From: Cannabis sativa
Taxonomy: Eukaryota > Streptophyta > Magnoliopsida > Rosales > Cannabaceae
NCBI RefSeq assembly: GCF_029168945.1
Contig: NC_083603.1
Coordinates: forward strand, 7,688,001-7,752,000
Direction of reading: 5' to 3'
Length of the DNA stretch: 64,000 nt
Positions within the stretch are counted from its first letter, which is position 1. Every line of letters starts with the position of its first letter. Positions 13,922-24,394 of the stretch are shown piece after piece. Position numbers and translations under genes: made by a program. Below the pieces are notes generated by a model that saw only the letters and a program-made list of their open reading frames with translations, made no database searches and was not told where the DNA came from.

Positions 13922-14523
13922 AACTCCCACTTGCACTAATATAAAACAAACTGTGCAAATAGGTCAATCTGATGTCTTGATCTTCAGATCGAGTGTAGTA
14001 TATTTGAATCCACCCAAACTACTGGAAACTAGTTCATAAATTCACTTATGAAACATCATTTACTATATGCTTTACTCATCAAGGGATACTGAAATCTTTA
14101 CTGTTTTAAAAGTACATCTGAATAAACAGAAGACATATCTCTCATATTTTAAAATATGTAATTGAGATAATACAGTGTAGACTTTTCTTCAGTGATATAA
14201 CTTTCTGGTATTTTCGAATAGACCAAGTTACAATTCTTCTCTGGTAGAGCTTGAATTATTATTCAATAATTCCTCCACCCCCAAAGTAAGCACCATCTCA
14301 TAGATTTCGAAATTAGATTGTGAGATACAAGGATAACTGATACACAGTTCCTTAATATCTAACATATAGATCACTTTCTTAAATCTTTCTTGAATATCTT
14401 CTAATGTTCCCTATTTGATTACATCTCAGATAGCTCCCACTCAATAGCAGATGTCTAGTTAAATAATACTTTTAACCTCTGATTGTTTAGAGAGTTACCC
14501 AGTTGTGACTTTTGTATTAGTCT
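13922..14523 (-). mobile_element. Truncated internal 3' end of a second family-A unit
   Basis: 602 bp matching 5684-6287 with only a few substitutions, starting with the same polypurine tract beside the LTR and breaking off after the shared word TAGTCT. It shows that the right LTR is internal to a tandem. The break lies exactly against aagatct, the same 7 bases that precede the left LTR. Confidence 0.85.
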
Positions 14524-14530
14524 AAGATCT

Positions 14531-16029
14531 AAGTATGTGAGCAAAAATATAAAATATAATATGTCAGACAAAAAAAAAAATCTTTTTAAAAATTAAAAAC
14601 AACATTTTTGATGTTTATGTTTTCTAATTTTTTAAAACTCAATTTTTAAAAAACTGTTTTTAAAAAATTTGGTCAAACGACTCCTATTAGTTTTTAAAAA
14701 TTATTTTTCAGTTTTAAAAAACAAAAAACAGTTTTTAAGTTATGAAACCAAACAACCTCTAAAGCTCTATAATATCTCTAACAAAGCTTAATAGATGTTT
14801 CTTGAATCCTTATGAAAAAGCTTTGGCTTTTTTGCCTTTTAATTTATTATATTCAAAAAAGAAAAAAAAAACATGGAATCAATTTTCTAAATTCTTGCTG
14901 TAATTTATATATATTTTTTTTTCCTTTTGAATATTAGTTAATTAAATTAATAACAAAAATATTTAAAAATGATATCATAACGTTTTATTAATATTTTTTT
15001 TCCTTTTAGTTTAAGATCAATTTATTTTTTTAGGTTAATTGCCACAAAAATACTTAATATTTAAATAATGTAGCACTTACGTATTTTTTATTGTGATAAT
15101 AGCCAAAGTTGGTTAATCAAACATTTAAATACTTCTTGCTCAAAAATAAACAAATAAATAGATAACCACTTCAATTTTTTTTAGTTAAAAATAATCAAAA
15201 TGTTAAATCGTTTAAAAAATTTAATAAAAATGTATTTTTAATTTATAATATGTTCATCAAACTAATATTTTGATTAAAAAATATTAAAACACTAAAAACA
15301 ATAATTATTTTTTACCGGTTTTATTATAATTAAAACTAATTAAATTTACAAATTCACATTTCAACTCAATTTCTCCCTCTCCCTTGAAAATTTGAATGTC
15401 TTAGATGAGTAGTATAATATTTAGCTCAATTTTTAATAATTTTATTTTTTAATATAAATCATCTTTATAATTTTTAAGGAACAGATACAGAAAATCTCTA
15501 GATCAGATTATTTTATTAAGTTTTATTTTAATAAAAAAAAAAAAAAATCCTCTATTTATGCAATTTTAAAAAAAAGTCTATTTTATAATTTAACAAAATA
15601 AAAAATTTAATTAATAACTTTTACAAGAATATAGTATTTACCCTTACAAAAAATACATTACCAAAAATGAACTCTATATTTTACCTTTACTCCACATTAT
15701 TTCTTTAAGTTTGGACATATTACATTATTATATGCTTTACTTTGATTACAACCATATATATAATTTTCTGGCCTGTACTTCTATTCCTTTTTTACTTTGA
15801 TTATAAAAAAATTAATATCATATAAACTTAAAATGACAAGAAAAGAAATTAAAAAAATATATAATAATATTTTATTCACCAAGTAATAATAATCAATTAA
15901 ACATACAAAAATAAATCTCTCCGAATCCAAAAATAATAGAATATCAAATCTCGATCAAAAAAGATATCACTCTCCCAAATAAAACACAATACATAAACAT
16001 ATGTATATATATATTTTCAGAGAAATGCT
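14531..16029. other. AT-rich intergenic DNA, no gene seen
   Basis: No supported coding frame. Positions about 14580-14760 are rich in runs of A and T with an end reading AACCAAACAACC, which resembles a MITE terminus, but I could not find the matching opposite end. A run of A lies near 15530-15547. The last part is the downstream flank and probable 3' UTR of the AG-peptide gene. Confidence 0.5.
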
Positions 16030-16242
16030 CTATTGCTTCAATAATGCGAAGACTGAGAGAACAAGAGAAGCTCCAACAAAGGCGCTGGAGACTGGCAATG
16101 AGTAACCGGATCCAGCTGACATTGGAGCCGGCGCCGGTGCCGGAGAAAGATCCTGAGCCGAGACTAGAGTGGCGGCGGCGACGACGAAGAGGACGATCAA
16201 GAAGGAAAAGGCCTTGGCGGAGGAACTGCTTACTTGAGCCAT
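16030..16242 (-). CDS. Arabinogalactan peptide (AG-peptide), GPI-anchored
   Basis: Seventy residues, single exon. Residues 1-29 are a signal peptide ending in a small-residue site (LVSA, then Q). The short mature core QDLSPAPAPAPMSAGSG carries the Ala-Pro/Ser-Pro repeats that are hydroxylated and arabinogalactan-glycosylated in this family. The C-terminal hydrophobic stretch (VSSAFVGASLVLSVFALL) is a GPI-attachment signal. The product would be a cell-surface proteoglycan peptide at the plasma membrane and wall. Length and three-part layout match plant AG-peptides. A second AG-peptide lies 4.5 kb away in the same orientation, but the cores differ. A TATA box and CT-rich leader lie upstream. 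Confidence 0.93.
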   Translation of the reverse strand: MAQVSSSSAKAFSFLIVLFVVAAATLVSAQDLSPAPAPAPMSAGSGYSLPVSSAFVGASLVLSVFALLKQ

Positions 16243-16357
16243 TGCTGAAATAATTTTATAGAGAAAGAAAGTTAGGGTTTCAAAGAGAGAGAGAGATTGT
16301 AATGTTTGGGTGTGAGAGTTGTGATTGTGAATGAAGAAAGAAGAGGAGTAAAGTGGG

Positions 16358-16366
16358 TATTTATAG
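16358..16366 (-). promoter_or_regulatory. TATA box of the first AG-peptide gene
   Basis: The minus strand reads CTATAAATA about 115 bases upstream of the start codon, giving a leader of roughly 85-90 bases that contains a CT repeat (16283-16295). Position and context are those of a plant core promoter. Confidence 0.75.
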
Positions 16367-17143
16367 GGGGTGATTTGTGAAGCGGCGTATGGGACCCACT
16401 GACTGGGCTAACGATAACGGTAAGAAATGGAGTGGTAACGGCTATATGATATAACAGCTATCACTGCACTGGGCCATGTTAACGTGTTTTTTTTTCTTTT
16501 ATATATAATATAATTATAATAATATGTCTATATTTGGAATAATTATAATAAAATAAAAATATTAGAAAGTGGTTTACGTTACTCTGACAAAAAAGAAAAA
16601 AGAGGTTTACGTTATAGAGTGGTTGTGATGAAATATGGTCGGTTTATACGGCGCCGCGTAAGATTCTGCCACGTTGTTGTTTCTTCTCTCCTTGTCATTT
16701 CCCATTTGAGTCGGTAAAGAATTACAAACGGTATATTAACGACATGTCGTTTTTGTCCCACAAACAATTTCATGCGGATTAACGACATGTCGTTTCTATC
16801 TCCCAAACAATTTCATACGAAACTTGTCTATATTTCATCTTCCTCCAATTCTTTTATTGGGTTTTTACCTACATTGAAATTTTTAATTTTCTTATTCTTT
16901 TACTGTGGAGTGAATTTTTTTAAAAAATATTGTATAAATTTTATATTGTTTATTGTGTTAAGTTTTTAAAGTTATTTCACGATTGCTTTTTAGTTGTTTC
17001 ATTGTTGTTTTAATTTAACTGTTTTGTTATTTTACGGTTGTTTTATAAAAAGACGGTAATTTTATAAAAAATTCTGTGTGACAGTAAAATTATAAATTTT
17101 GTCCAAAATCTAATACTTTTGTAAAAACTCCTCCTTTTATTTT
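16367..17143. other. Upstream region of the AG-peptide gene, with a tandem palindromic repeat
   Basis: No coding frame is supported. A 43 bp unit is repeated twice (about 16736-16821), each containing the perfect palindrome AACGACATGTCGTT (16738-16751 and 16781-16794). The rest is AT-rich. This could be regulatory DNA of the AG-peptide gene or the tail of a worn transposon. Confidence 0.6.
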
Positions 17144-17549
17144 GGGGCTATTTTTAAAAATATGGGAAAAATTATTAAGGTTATGATAAATATGGCATAA
17201 AAAGTAAATACCACTAAATATGGCATTATCTAACCAATCAAACTAAAAATATGGTTTTTTTCTAAAAAAAACCATACAAAACATTAAAAAGAAATCTGAA
17301 TTTAAAATTCATAAAAAATAAAAACTTAATTAAATTACTATAAAAAATATTAAAATTCTCTTCATATTTATTTTTTTTAAAAAAATAAAACAAATAAAAC
17401 TATAGTGATTGCCGAAGTTGTCACTCGTGCTGGAAAACTCACCGGAGTTTACCGTTTAAGACTTAAAAGTCGTCGGAGTAGCCGCCGGTCGAAAAAGTCG
17501 CCGAGTTCTTTGCGCCCAAAAAGTCGTCGAATTAGCATTGTCGCCGGAA

Positions 17550-17609
17550 AAATCACCAAGAAACCGGTTTCTTGATGTTAGAAAACCGGTTTCTTGGTGA
17601 TTTTTCTAA
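17550..17609. repeat. Perfect 24 bp inverted repeat with short loop
   Basis: The arms run from GAAAAATCACC to CCGGTTT and back, perfectly complementary, around a loop of about 12 bases. Each arm contains AAGAAACCGG. It would fold as a hairpin in either strand's transcript. Confidence 0.85.
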
Positions 17610-18356
17610 TTTTACCAAAGGACAATGCCAAGTCCGACGACTATTCTGGAGTTTGATGTCGGTGCCGAAAAAGTTTCCGGAGTAGTTCCTGGTGTTGGAA
17701 AAATCGCCGCAGTTATTGCCGCGTAAAAAAAGTCGTCGAATCGGCATTGTCGCCAGCAAAATCATTAGAAAAATCACCAAGAAAGTGGTTTTTTCGTCAA
17801 GAAACTGGTTTCTTCACCAAGAAAGTGGTTTCTTCATCAAGGAACTAATTTTGTTACACAACAATAATAAAGATTATGAAAACAAAACAAAAATGATATA
17901 CACTGAAAATAATTGAAACCAGTTTCATCAATCAACCAAATAGAGAAAAAAATATAAAAAAATTACCAAGCAACAATCGGTTTCTTCATCAAGAAACCGA
18001 AAAAACCAGCTTTCTTGGTGATTAGCCCGATAATTTTTCCTATGACAATGACAATTTTGACGAATTTCCTAGAGTTTATCGTTGGTACCGAAAAAGTCAC
18101 CTGAGTAGTCGGTGTATTAGTCGTCAGAGTTGCTACCAACGCTAAAAAATTCGTCAGGCCATTATCGTCAGAAAAATTACCGGAAAAATTACCAAAAAAC
18201 CGGTTTCTTCATCAAGAAACCAGAAACCAGTTTCTTGGTAATTTTTCTGGCGACTATGCCAATTCTAATAACTTTTCTGAAGTTTACTGTCGGTGCCGAA
18301 AAGTCGCCGGAGTAGCTGCTAGCGTCAGAAAAGTCGTCAAAATTGGCATTGTCAAC

Positions 18357-18442
18357 GGAAAAATCACCAAGAAACCGGTTTCTTAGACTTCAAGAAACCG
18401 GTTTCTTAGACTTTAAGAAACCGGTTTCTTGGTGATTTTTCA
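18357..18442. repeat. Perfect 28 bp inverted repeat enclosing a further palindrome
   Basis: The outer arms (GAAAAATCACC through TTTCTTA, and the reverse) pair over 28 bases. Between them is another copy of AAGAAACCGGTTTCTT, so three 16 bp palindromes sit in under 90 bp. A related, less perfect inverted repeat is at about 18170-18250. Confidence 0.85.
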
Positions 18443-18911
18443 GTGATTTTTCCAGCGAAAATGCCAATTCCGACGAATTTTCCGGTGCCGGCAGCAACTC
18501 CGACGACTTTTCTGGCACCGACCGCTACTCCGATGACTTTTCCGGCATCAATGAGAAATAAAACTTCCTAAACAAATAAAAACATTAAACATAGGATTTA
18601 GAAACCTAATTACATATATATGGCATATCAAATACCATACAAAAACCTAAAAATAAAAAAATACCATATAAATTGGCCAAACTTAAATGTGCCATATTTA
18701 TTATAAGAACTTTTAAAATCCCATACTAAGTGTAATTTCCTCTTTATTTTGTCGTTTGGGCCATTAATTTAGATGATGGATGAAGGATCTTATAAAAATT
18801 TTAGTGGGCAGAACTAAAGATTTTTGTTGGGTTCATATGTAAATTAACTTAACTATCAACATAAATTAAAATTTAGGAAATTACTCTATTTTTTATTTAT
18901 TTTTTTTTTCA

Positions 18912-19255
18912 AATTTACAGCTTGGGTTGTTTCGATAGTTGCTCTGGTAGTTTCTATGTGGGTTGCTATATGAATTTTGGTTGCGATTTAAGTTGTTCTG
19001 TTAATTGCTATATGAGTTGCTATATAGATTTCTGTAAAATACAAAAAAAAAATACTTTGAAGTGTAAAAATAAAAAATGAGCCTTTTCATTTTTACACTT
19101 CAAAACAGCTTTTTTTTTTTTTTTGTATTTTTATAGAATTCTACACAGAAACCCCTATTGCAATTAGCGTTGCAATCTAAATTGTAACAAAAAATTGTAC
19201 AGATCCCCTATTGCAACTAGCGCTGCAACCAGTTTAGAAACCCAAACCGTAAATT
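18912..19255. mobile_element. Foldback MITE, about 344 bp
   Basis: The two halves are inverted copies of each other. The ends read AATTTACAGCTTGGGTT and, on the opposite strand, AATTTACGGTTTGGGTT, and the centre near 19078 pairs ACACTTCAAA with its complement. Runs of T and A flank it, so the duplication cannot be read. No coding capacity. Confidence 0.65.
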
Positions 19256-20614
19256 AAAAAAAAAAAAACTAATTTCTTTATTAAGAAAATGATTTTTTCT
19301 TTGAAAAACTAGTTTCTTCGTTAGGAAACTGATTTTTATATGGAAGTAAAATTTATATACGCTTTTTAAAATTTTTTATCCATTCGGCGACGATCGATCA
19401 GAGCAAAACTCACAAAAAATGCTTCATTAAGAAATTAGTTTCTTTATTAGAAAATTGATTTTGATTATGTAGAAGTAAAATCTATGTAGGGGTTTTTAAG
19501 TTTTTTATGGTATTTTTTCTGATCTATAATGATTTATTGCATGTTTTTAAGTTTTTCTCTAAAAAAATATTATATTTAGTGTAATTAAATTTGTATCATA
19601 TATATTAATTTTTTTTTTTGGGTAAATAGAAAAAAAAAAATTGGAATCCTTCTATGAATCTATATATAAGAAAATATGGTAATTTTGCAAATAAGAAAAT
19701 ATTTTTGAAACTTAGTCTGTGTGAGCCTAGAGCCAGCCTTATTGCTGTAATAACAGAATGCATGCATATTGCACCTTGTAATCTTTCATAGAAAACTAAG
19801 AATTAATATTGAGATTATAATATTTGTTTTATAATTAAGATAGAAAAAGTACAGTTGGCCATAGTTTTGATTCATGTTTCAATATTATATGACTAGATTG
19901 TGTTCACTAAATTTTTGATGCTACCAGATTGGCAATGTGGAATATTTGAATATAGTATAATATTTTAAAGGTGTTTTTTTTTTTTTTTTTTTACACTTTA
20001 AAATAATTTTTTTTATAGCAACTAACGGAGCAACTTTAATTGCAACCAAAATTCATTTAACAATTTATATAGAAATTATTGGAATGATCCAAACCGTAAA
20101 TTTAAAAAAAAAATAAAAAATAATATATAAAGTAATTTCTTTTTAAATTAAGTTCTATATAACTCTCATTGAATCTCATATATCCATTCCGGAATTATTT
20201 TATTTTATTTCGAACTCCAAAAATTGATTGATCATGTGTAATAATTCAGTAAGATTTCCAGTTCCACAAAGCTCTTCATTTCTTTTGAATAGTTCATCAA
20301 ACTATTCAATATTACAAAATAAAAGCTATTATAATGACTAGGTAGGAATCAAAAAAAAATAAATAAATAAATAGCAATTGATCATTTGTGAACAAATATG
20401 TAATAATGGCTTTTATTTCTGATAATCAAGCAAACAATTATAACATTGTCTCAATTAATATCAAGCAAAACTTAATATACAAGAATCAAAGATCAAACCA
20501 AAACAAATTCCTATAAACACATATTATTACATAAAAATAAAAAAGTAATTAATAAATCGTTATTATAAAATACCACACTGTATATTTATTATAATGTCTC
20601 AATATATAATCACC

Positions 20615-20659
<45 letters not shown>

Positions 20660-20729
20660 AAAAAAAAAAGGTGTGGTAGAGCTTCATACTAAAACCATAT
20701 TATTATTCCAAATAATGAACAATGATCAA
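19256..20729. other. AT-rich intergenic DNA with partial repeats
   Basis: Holds two copies of a worn unit containing AAATTAGTTTCTTTATTA-like words (about 19268-19400 and 19420-19520), related to the CCGGTTTCTT words in the element at 17144-18740. A third, single arm of the foldback MITE is at about 19985-20103. A run of 37 A stands at 20621-20657. The right end is probably 3' UTR of the second AG-peptide gene. Confidence 0.5.
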
Positions 20730-20954
20730 CTAATAATGAAACCTTTGGAGAAGTGCCATTAAAGAGATGAAGAGAGAAAAGAATGTCGAAGCCCCAGAAA
20801 GCGACAATGCGAACCCGCCTCCAGTTTCGGCTCCGGTTTCTAACCCGGATGTGGGAGCAAGGGCCAGGTCTTGTGCCATGGTTTTGGTTACTAAACTAAC
20901 CAATAATATTCCCATCATTAATGCAATAACAAAACGAGTACCAAAGCTCTCCAT
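20730..20954 (-). CDS. Second arabinogalactan-peptide-like gene
   Basis: Seventy-four residues, single exon. The N-terminal signal peptide has a hydrophobic core (VIALMMGILLVSLV) and a likely cut after TMA, before Q. The short mature part QDLALAPTSGLETGAETGGG has one Ala-Pro-Thr motif and acidic and Gly residues. A hydrophobic C-terminus (STFFSLFISLMALL) fits a GPI signal, followed by a short tail. It shares layout and the Gln-Asp-Leu start of the mature peptide with the gene at 16030, suggesting distant paralogues. With few proline sites it may be weakly glycosylated, and the AG-peptide name rests on architecture more than on the proline motif. Confidence 0.8.
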   Translation of the reverse strand: MESFGTRFVIALMMGILLVSLVTKTMAQDLALAPTSGLETGAETGGGFALSLSGASTFFSLFISLMALLQRFHY

Positions 20955-21076
20955 TAATTTTTCTATTGTTTTTTTTGCTTGTAATTGTATATATTAGGTT
21001 TGGAAATTATGAGACAATTCTCTAGTTGTGGTGTTTTTGTGGTTTTTGTATGAGATTGAATTGAATGAACTACTTA

Positions 21077-21084
21077 TATTTATA
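21077..21084 (-). promoter_or_regulatory. TATA box of the second AG-peptide-like gene
   Basis: TATAAATA on the minus strand, about 123 bases upstream of the ATG, in the position expected for a leader of about 95 bases. Confidence 0.65.
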
Positions 21085-22681
21085 TGAAACTATTAAGAGG
21101 GTTTAAGCTATGGCTAGGTAATTGAGTGAAATTTCAAATGTCACAAAACTAACATATCTAGAATGGTTGATGTGTATATTTTGGCTTACCTTTTTGGTCA
21201 CGGTTAGTGGGAACCACAATTTTTGTAAATTAATTTTCGTAGGGAAAAAGGTGAGCCTAATTAATATTCAATTGGAGCATTGCTATTGCCTAATAACTTT
21301 AGACATGTCGCATTGTGATTGGCTAGCGATACTCTCTAAAAATTATTATATCAAATTATATGGACCTGATACTTAGTTAGACCAATAGCGATAGTAACAC
21401 ATAAGAGGGTAATAGTCACACAAGTTACTCTTTAGCATTATTTATAGAAAAAACTTGTAGTGTGAAATTGAGACACGTGGAAGGAAACTATTGGTTCAAT
21501 AAGAAAAATTTTACACTTAGTTATTTATTGATTTATATCAATCAAAGACAGCTCATATCATTCCTTTTCTTCCACACCCTCTAATCAAGGAAAACAATTT
21601 TTTTAATGTTACCTAACAAGGAATGTTTTTATTTTTTTTTTTCTTTTTTCACCATATATTCAAGTTAAAAGGACACATGAGCCATGACCACTCAACTCAA
21701 ATTTCAATAGAAGATGACTTTGGGTAAAAGATATATGAAGAATTTTATGTAAGCATATGTCTTTTCATTTTTGACCAGTGACCAATAAATAATAACAATA
21801 TACTCATATTTATATGGTGGGATGGGATGAAATATATTATTATATGAAGAAAGTAAATGAGGTGGGTTTGATCTTTCAGGTTGATTAATAATGTAGAAAT
21901 ATGGCAAAGCTGCTTGTTAATAATGTAGATTGTTAGACCCAAACAATCATAAGGTTTAATTAGCTGCCATTGCTTAATTAAGATCATATAGTACTACTTT
22001 TGTAGTTGAAAAAACTAGTTGCTATGTTTCCATCATAATCAAAATTTTTTTCTTGTTATAATTTCAATCTTTTGAATTCTATATATTGGTTTTGATTGAA
22101 GAAAATCATAATAATTATTGTAACAAATTAATATCTCTGAATTTGACAATAACAATCATAATGGACCAGGAATTTATGTGTTGATGGGTTGGTCTTTATG
22201 AGTTTAATAACCATCATACATTACTACTACTAATATTAATTATTTCATTTTAGTGTATGTGTGCCCAGTTATGTTAGGGGAACTCTATAAAATAACCCAA
22301 TTTTAATTACTTTGAATTATTTAAGCACTTCCGTTTAATTTTATTGACGGGTGTCTGACATGTATAAAAGTATAAAGATGATAATTTAGTACATGTTAAA
22401 GTTTTGAATCAATAAGCAATTCATAGACGTATGCCTCCGCGGCCCCTCAAAAACATTATTAACGTATAAATAAAATACTAAATAATGAGAAATTATAATA
22501 AAGTTTGGTTGGTGTAGTGTAGCGCTAAAAAATATTACTTTAAGTTAAGAGATAATTGAACGAAATTGGACAAAAATCCATGACTCCAATAATTCGGGAG
22601 AAGTTTTAACGTGTTGAAAAATTTAGAAGACATAATTTAATATATATCAAAATTTGGGGAATAAAAATTCTAATTAGCTTA
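21085..22681. other. Intergenic AT-rich DNA, no gene or clear repeat seen
   Basis: Small frames only, none resembling a known protein. The segment around 21270-21440 has a moderately GC-richer, MITE-like look, but I found no matching inverted ends. The last three bases are the TTA target copy of the next element. Confidence 0.45.
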
Positions 22682-23661
22682 GGTGGCGTTTGGTAACACT
22701 TTTTTAATCAGTTTTTTGTTTTTAAAATTGAAAAAGTGAAAATATTTTTCAAAAACATATTCTATAAAATTGTTTTTACTTTTCAATTTTTTAATTGAGA
22801 ATCAAAATTTTAAAACAAAAGAAAATCACTTTCAATATTTTTTTAAACAGATTTTTTTTTTTCTCAATCAATATTTTGGACTTCGGTCAGACTCGGACCC
22901 AAATCCTTCCACGGCCCTAGCACTGAATCCGTCCTCTGACCTTAACCCGAATTCGACCCCGGACCTAGACCCGACGTAAATAAAATCAAAAAATGAAAAT
23001 GAAAATAAACTCTACAGAACATACTTTTGTTTTCTGTTTTTAAATTGAAAATCAAAAGTGGTTACAGAACGCATTTTTGTTTTTTAAAGACAAAATTTTT
23101 AAAAACAAAGGTGGTGTTTGGTAACACTTTTTTAATCAGTTTTTTGTTTTTAAAAGTAGAAAAGTGAAAATATTTTTCAAAAACATGTTCTATAAAACTG
23201 TTTTTACTTTTCAATTTTATAATTAGAAATCAAAATTTTAAAAATAAAAAAAATCACTTTCAATATTTTTTTAAACAGTTTTTTTTTCTTAATCAATCTT
23301 TTAGATTACGACCAGACCCGGACCCAAATCCCCTCCCTACGGCCCTGGCGCTAAACCCGGCTTTTGACTTGAACCCGAATCCGACCCCGGACCTAGACCC
23401 GACTTAAATAAAATCAAAAAATAAAAATAAAAATGAACTTTACAGAATACACTTTTGTTTTCTGTTTTTAAAATTGAAAAATAAAAGTGGTTATAGAACG
23501 TATTTTTATTTTTAAAAAATAAATTTTTTAAAAACAAAAATTTTACTTTCATTTTGTGATTAAAAAATTAAAAAACAAAAGTGTTACCAAACGACACCAA
23601 AAATTTTACTTTCATTTTGTGATTAAAAAATTAAAAAACAAAAGTGTTACCAAACATCACC
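22682..23661. mobile_element. Compound Tourist-like (PIF/Harbinger) MITE
   Basis: The ends are inverted: the left reads GGTGGCGTTTGGTAACACTT and the right ends in the complement of GGTGATGTTTGGTAACACTT. The flanks are TTA (22679-22681 and 23662-23664), the duplication expected of PIF/Harbinger. Internally the left end recurs at 23110 and the right end at 23598, so a roughly 430-490 bp unit is present twice plus a third terminal piece. Each unit carries a GC-rich block of GACCC/GGACC words (about 22880-22975 and 23305-23402) in otherwise AT-rich DNA. No transposase. Confidence 0.75.
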
Positions 23662-23992
23662 TTAATATAATAAAATATATATTACATAATTTGCACTACA
23701 ATTAAAATGTAAAATTTAAATTATATAAATTTTTGTCACAAATATATATGAAATAAAAAATTACGCAAACAAAAATATTATTGAAATGAAACATTACAAG
23801 CTAATTAAGCACGTAATGATATAAATATGGTATTGATCATTGTTGGTTATATCTTATGCTAACTACTACGTACGCATATATATTCATTACCGTGTGATCG
23901 TACGTGATTTCTTCTCTTAATTATGTGATTTAATTAGTCATCTTTAAAAATTATTATTATATTGTTGCTGTAATTTCATCACATTATCATGG

Positions 23993-24394
23993 TTAAAAAA
24001 TTAAATGAGGCCATTTATTTGACATGGCACACTCTTTCCTTTGCATCCACACCTTCCAAATCCTTAATCCTCCATGGCCAGAAGTATTACTACTCCTCTT
24101 CTCCTTTTGTTTCTTGTAAAGTATAAAATTATGACTTACTTCTTTGGATCCAATTTTGTCTAGAGGACTTAGAGAATCAAAATTTGGATAATATAGGACG
24201 AAATCATGGACATTAGTCCCGAGAATAGGTCTTCGTTGTTGTTGAGCGTAACATTTCAAGGCGGTGCGAATTACCGAAATGACAAGCTCATCCTCATCTA
24301 CCAACAGTTTCATCGGCCCGGGGCTACCGATGAAGGTGATACTGATTAACATCAGTCTTTTCTTTGAGTTCTTCTTTAACTTTAGACCAAACAT
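23993..24394 (-). CDS. DUF7054-type plant protein, 133 residues
   Basis: Single-exon frame. A Lys-rich start (LKLKKNSKKRLMLISITF) leads into a beta-rich core with GSPGPMKLLVDEDELVISVI, TALKCYAQQQRRPILG and DFVLYY, then NFILYKKQKEK and a basic tail containing a Trp. This pattern matches a plant-specific family that I know as DUF7054: small proteins of about 130-160 residues with a ubiquitin-like look and no established biochemical role. Length, motif order and the C-terminal KKQ motif fit. The upstream AT-rich region has TATATATATA near 24663-24674 as a possible TATA. Its Met start is right for the family. No function should be inferred beyond family membership. Confidence 0.85.
   Translation of the reverse strand: MFGLKLKKNSKKRLMLISITFIGSPGPMKLLVDEDELVISVIRTALKCYAQQQRRPILGTNVHDFVLYYPNFDSLSPLDKIGSKEVSHNFILYKKQKEKRSSNTSGHGGLRIWKVWMQRKECAMSNKWPHLIF

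Larger units (their letters stand above)
3753..14523 (-). mobile_element. Family-A Copia-type element in LTR / internal / LTR / partial-internal arrangement
   Basis: Two near-identical LTRs of about 1.93 kb (3753-5683 and 11987-13921) enclose a 6.3 kb internal region on the minus strand with primer site, long leader, gag and decayed pol. The right LTR is not the outer edge: 13922-14523 repeats 5684-6287, the 3' internal end next to the polypurine tract, so a second unit once continued to the right. The sequence aagatct stands at 3746-3752 and again at 14524-14530, directly outside both ends. The two LTRs differ at roughly a dozen positions by eye, so the insertion or its last homogenisation is recent. 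Confidence 0.85.
17144..18740. mobile_element. Non-autonomous MULE-like element with hairpin-rich core
   Basis: The ends are inverted repeats of about 60 bp at roughly 65 percent identity, sharing TATGGGA and ATAAATATGGCA. The flanks TTTATTTT (ending 17143, and within 18741-18750) look like an 8-10 bp target-site duplication. No transposase frame is present. The core repeats a module with GTCGTCGAA, GCATTGTCGCC and the 16 bp palindrome AAGAAACCGGTTTCTT in direct and inverted order. The TIR and TSD lengths suggest Mutator-like. hAT is an alternative. Confidence 0.6.

Noticed and set aside
16044..16253. Arg-rich plus-strand frame over the AG-peptide gene
   Set aside because: It is the reverse reading of the Ala/Pro-rich coding region and has no family resemblance.
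21270..21440. Possible MITE between the second AG-peptide gene and the Tourist-like element
   Set aside because: I could not find matching inverted ends or a duplication.
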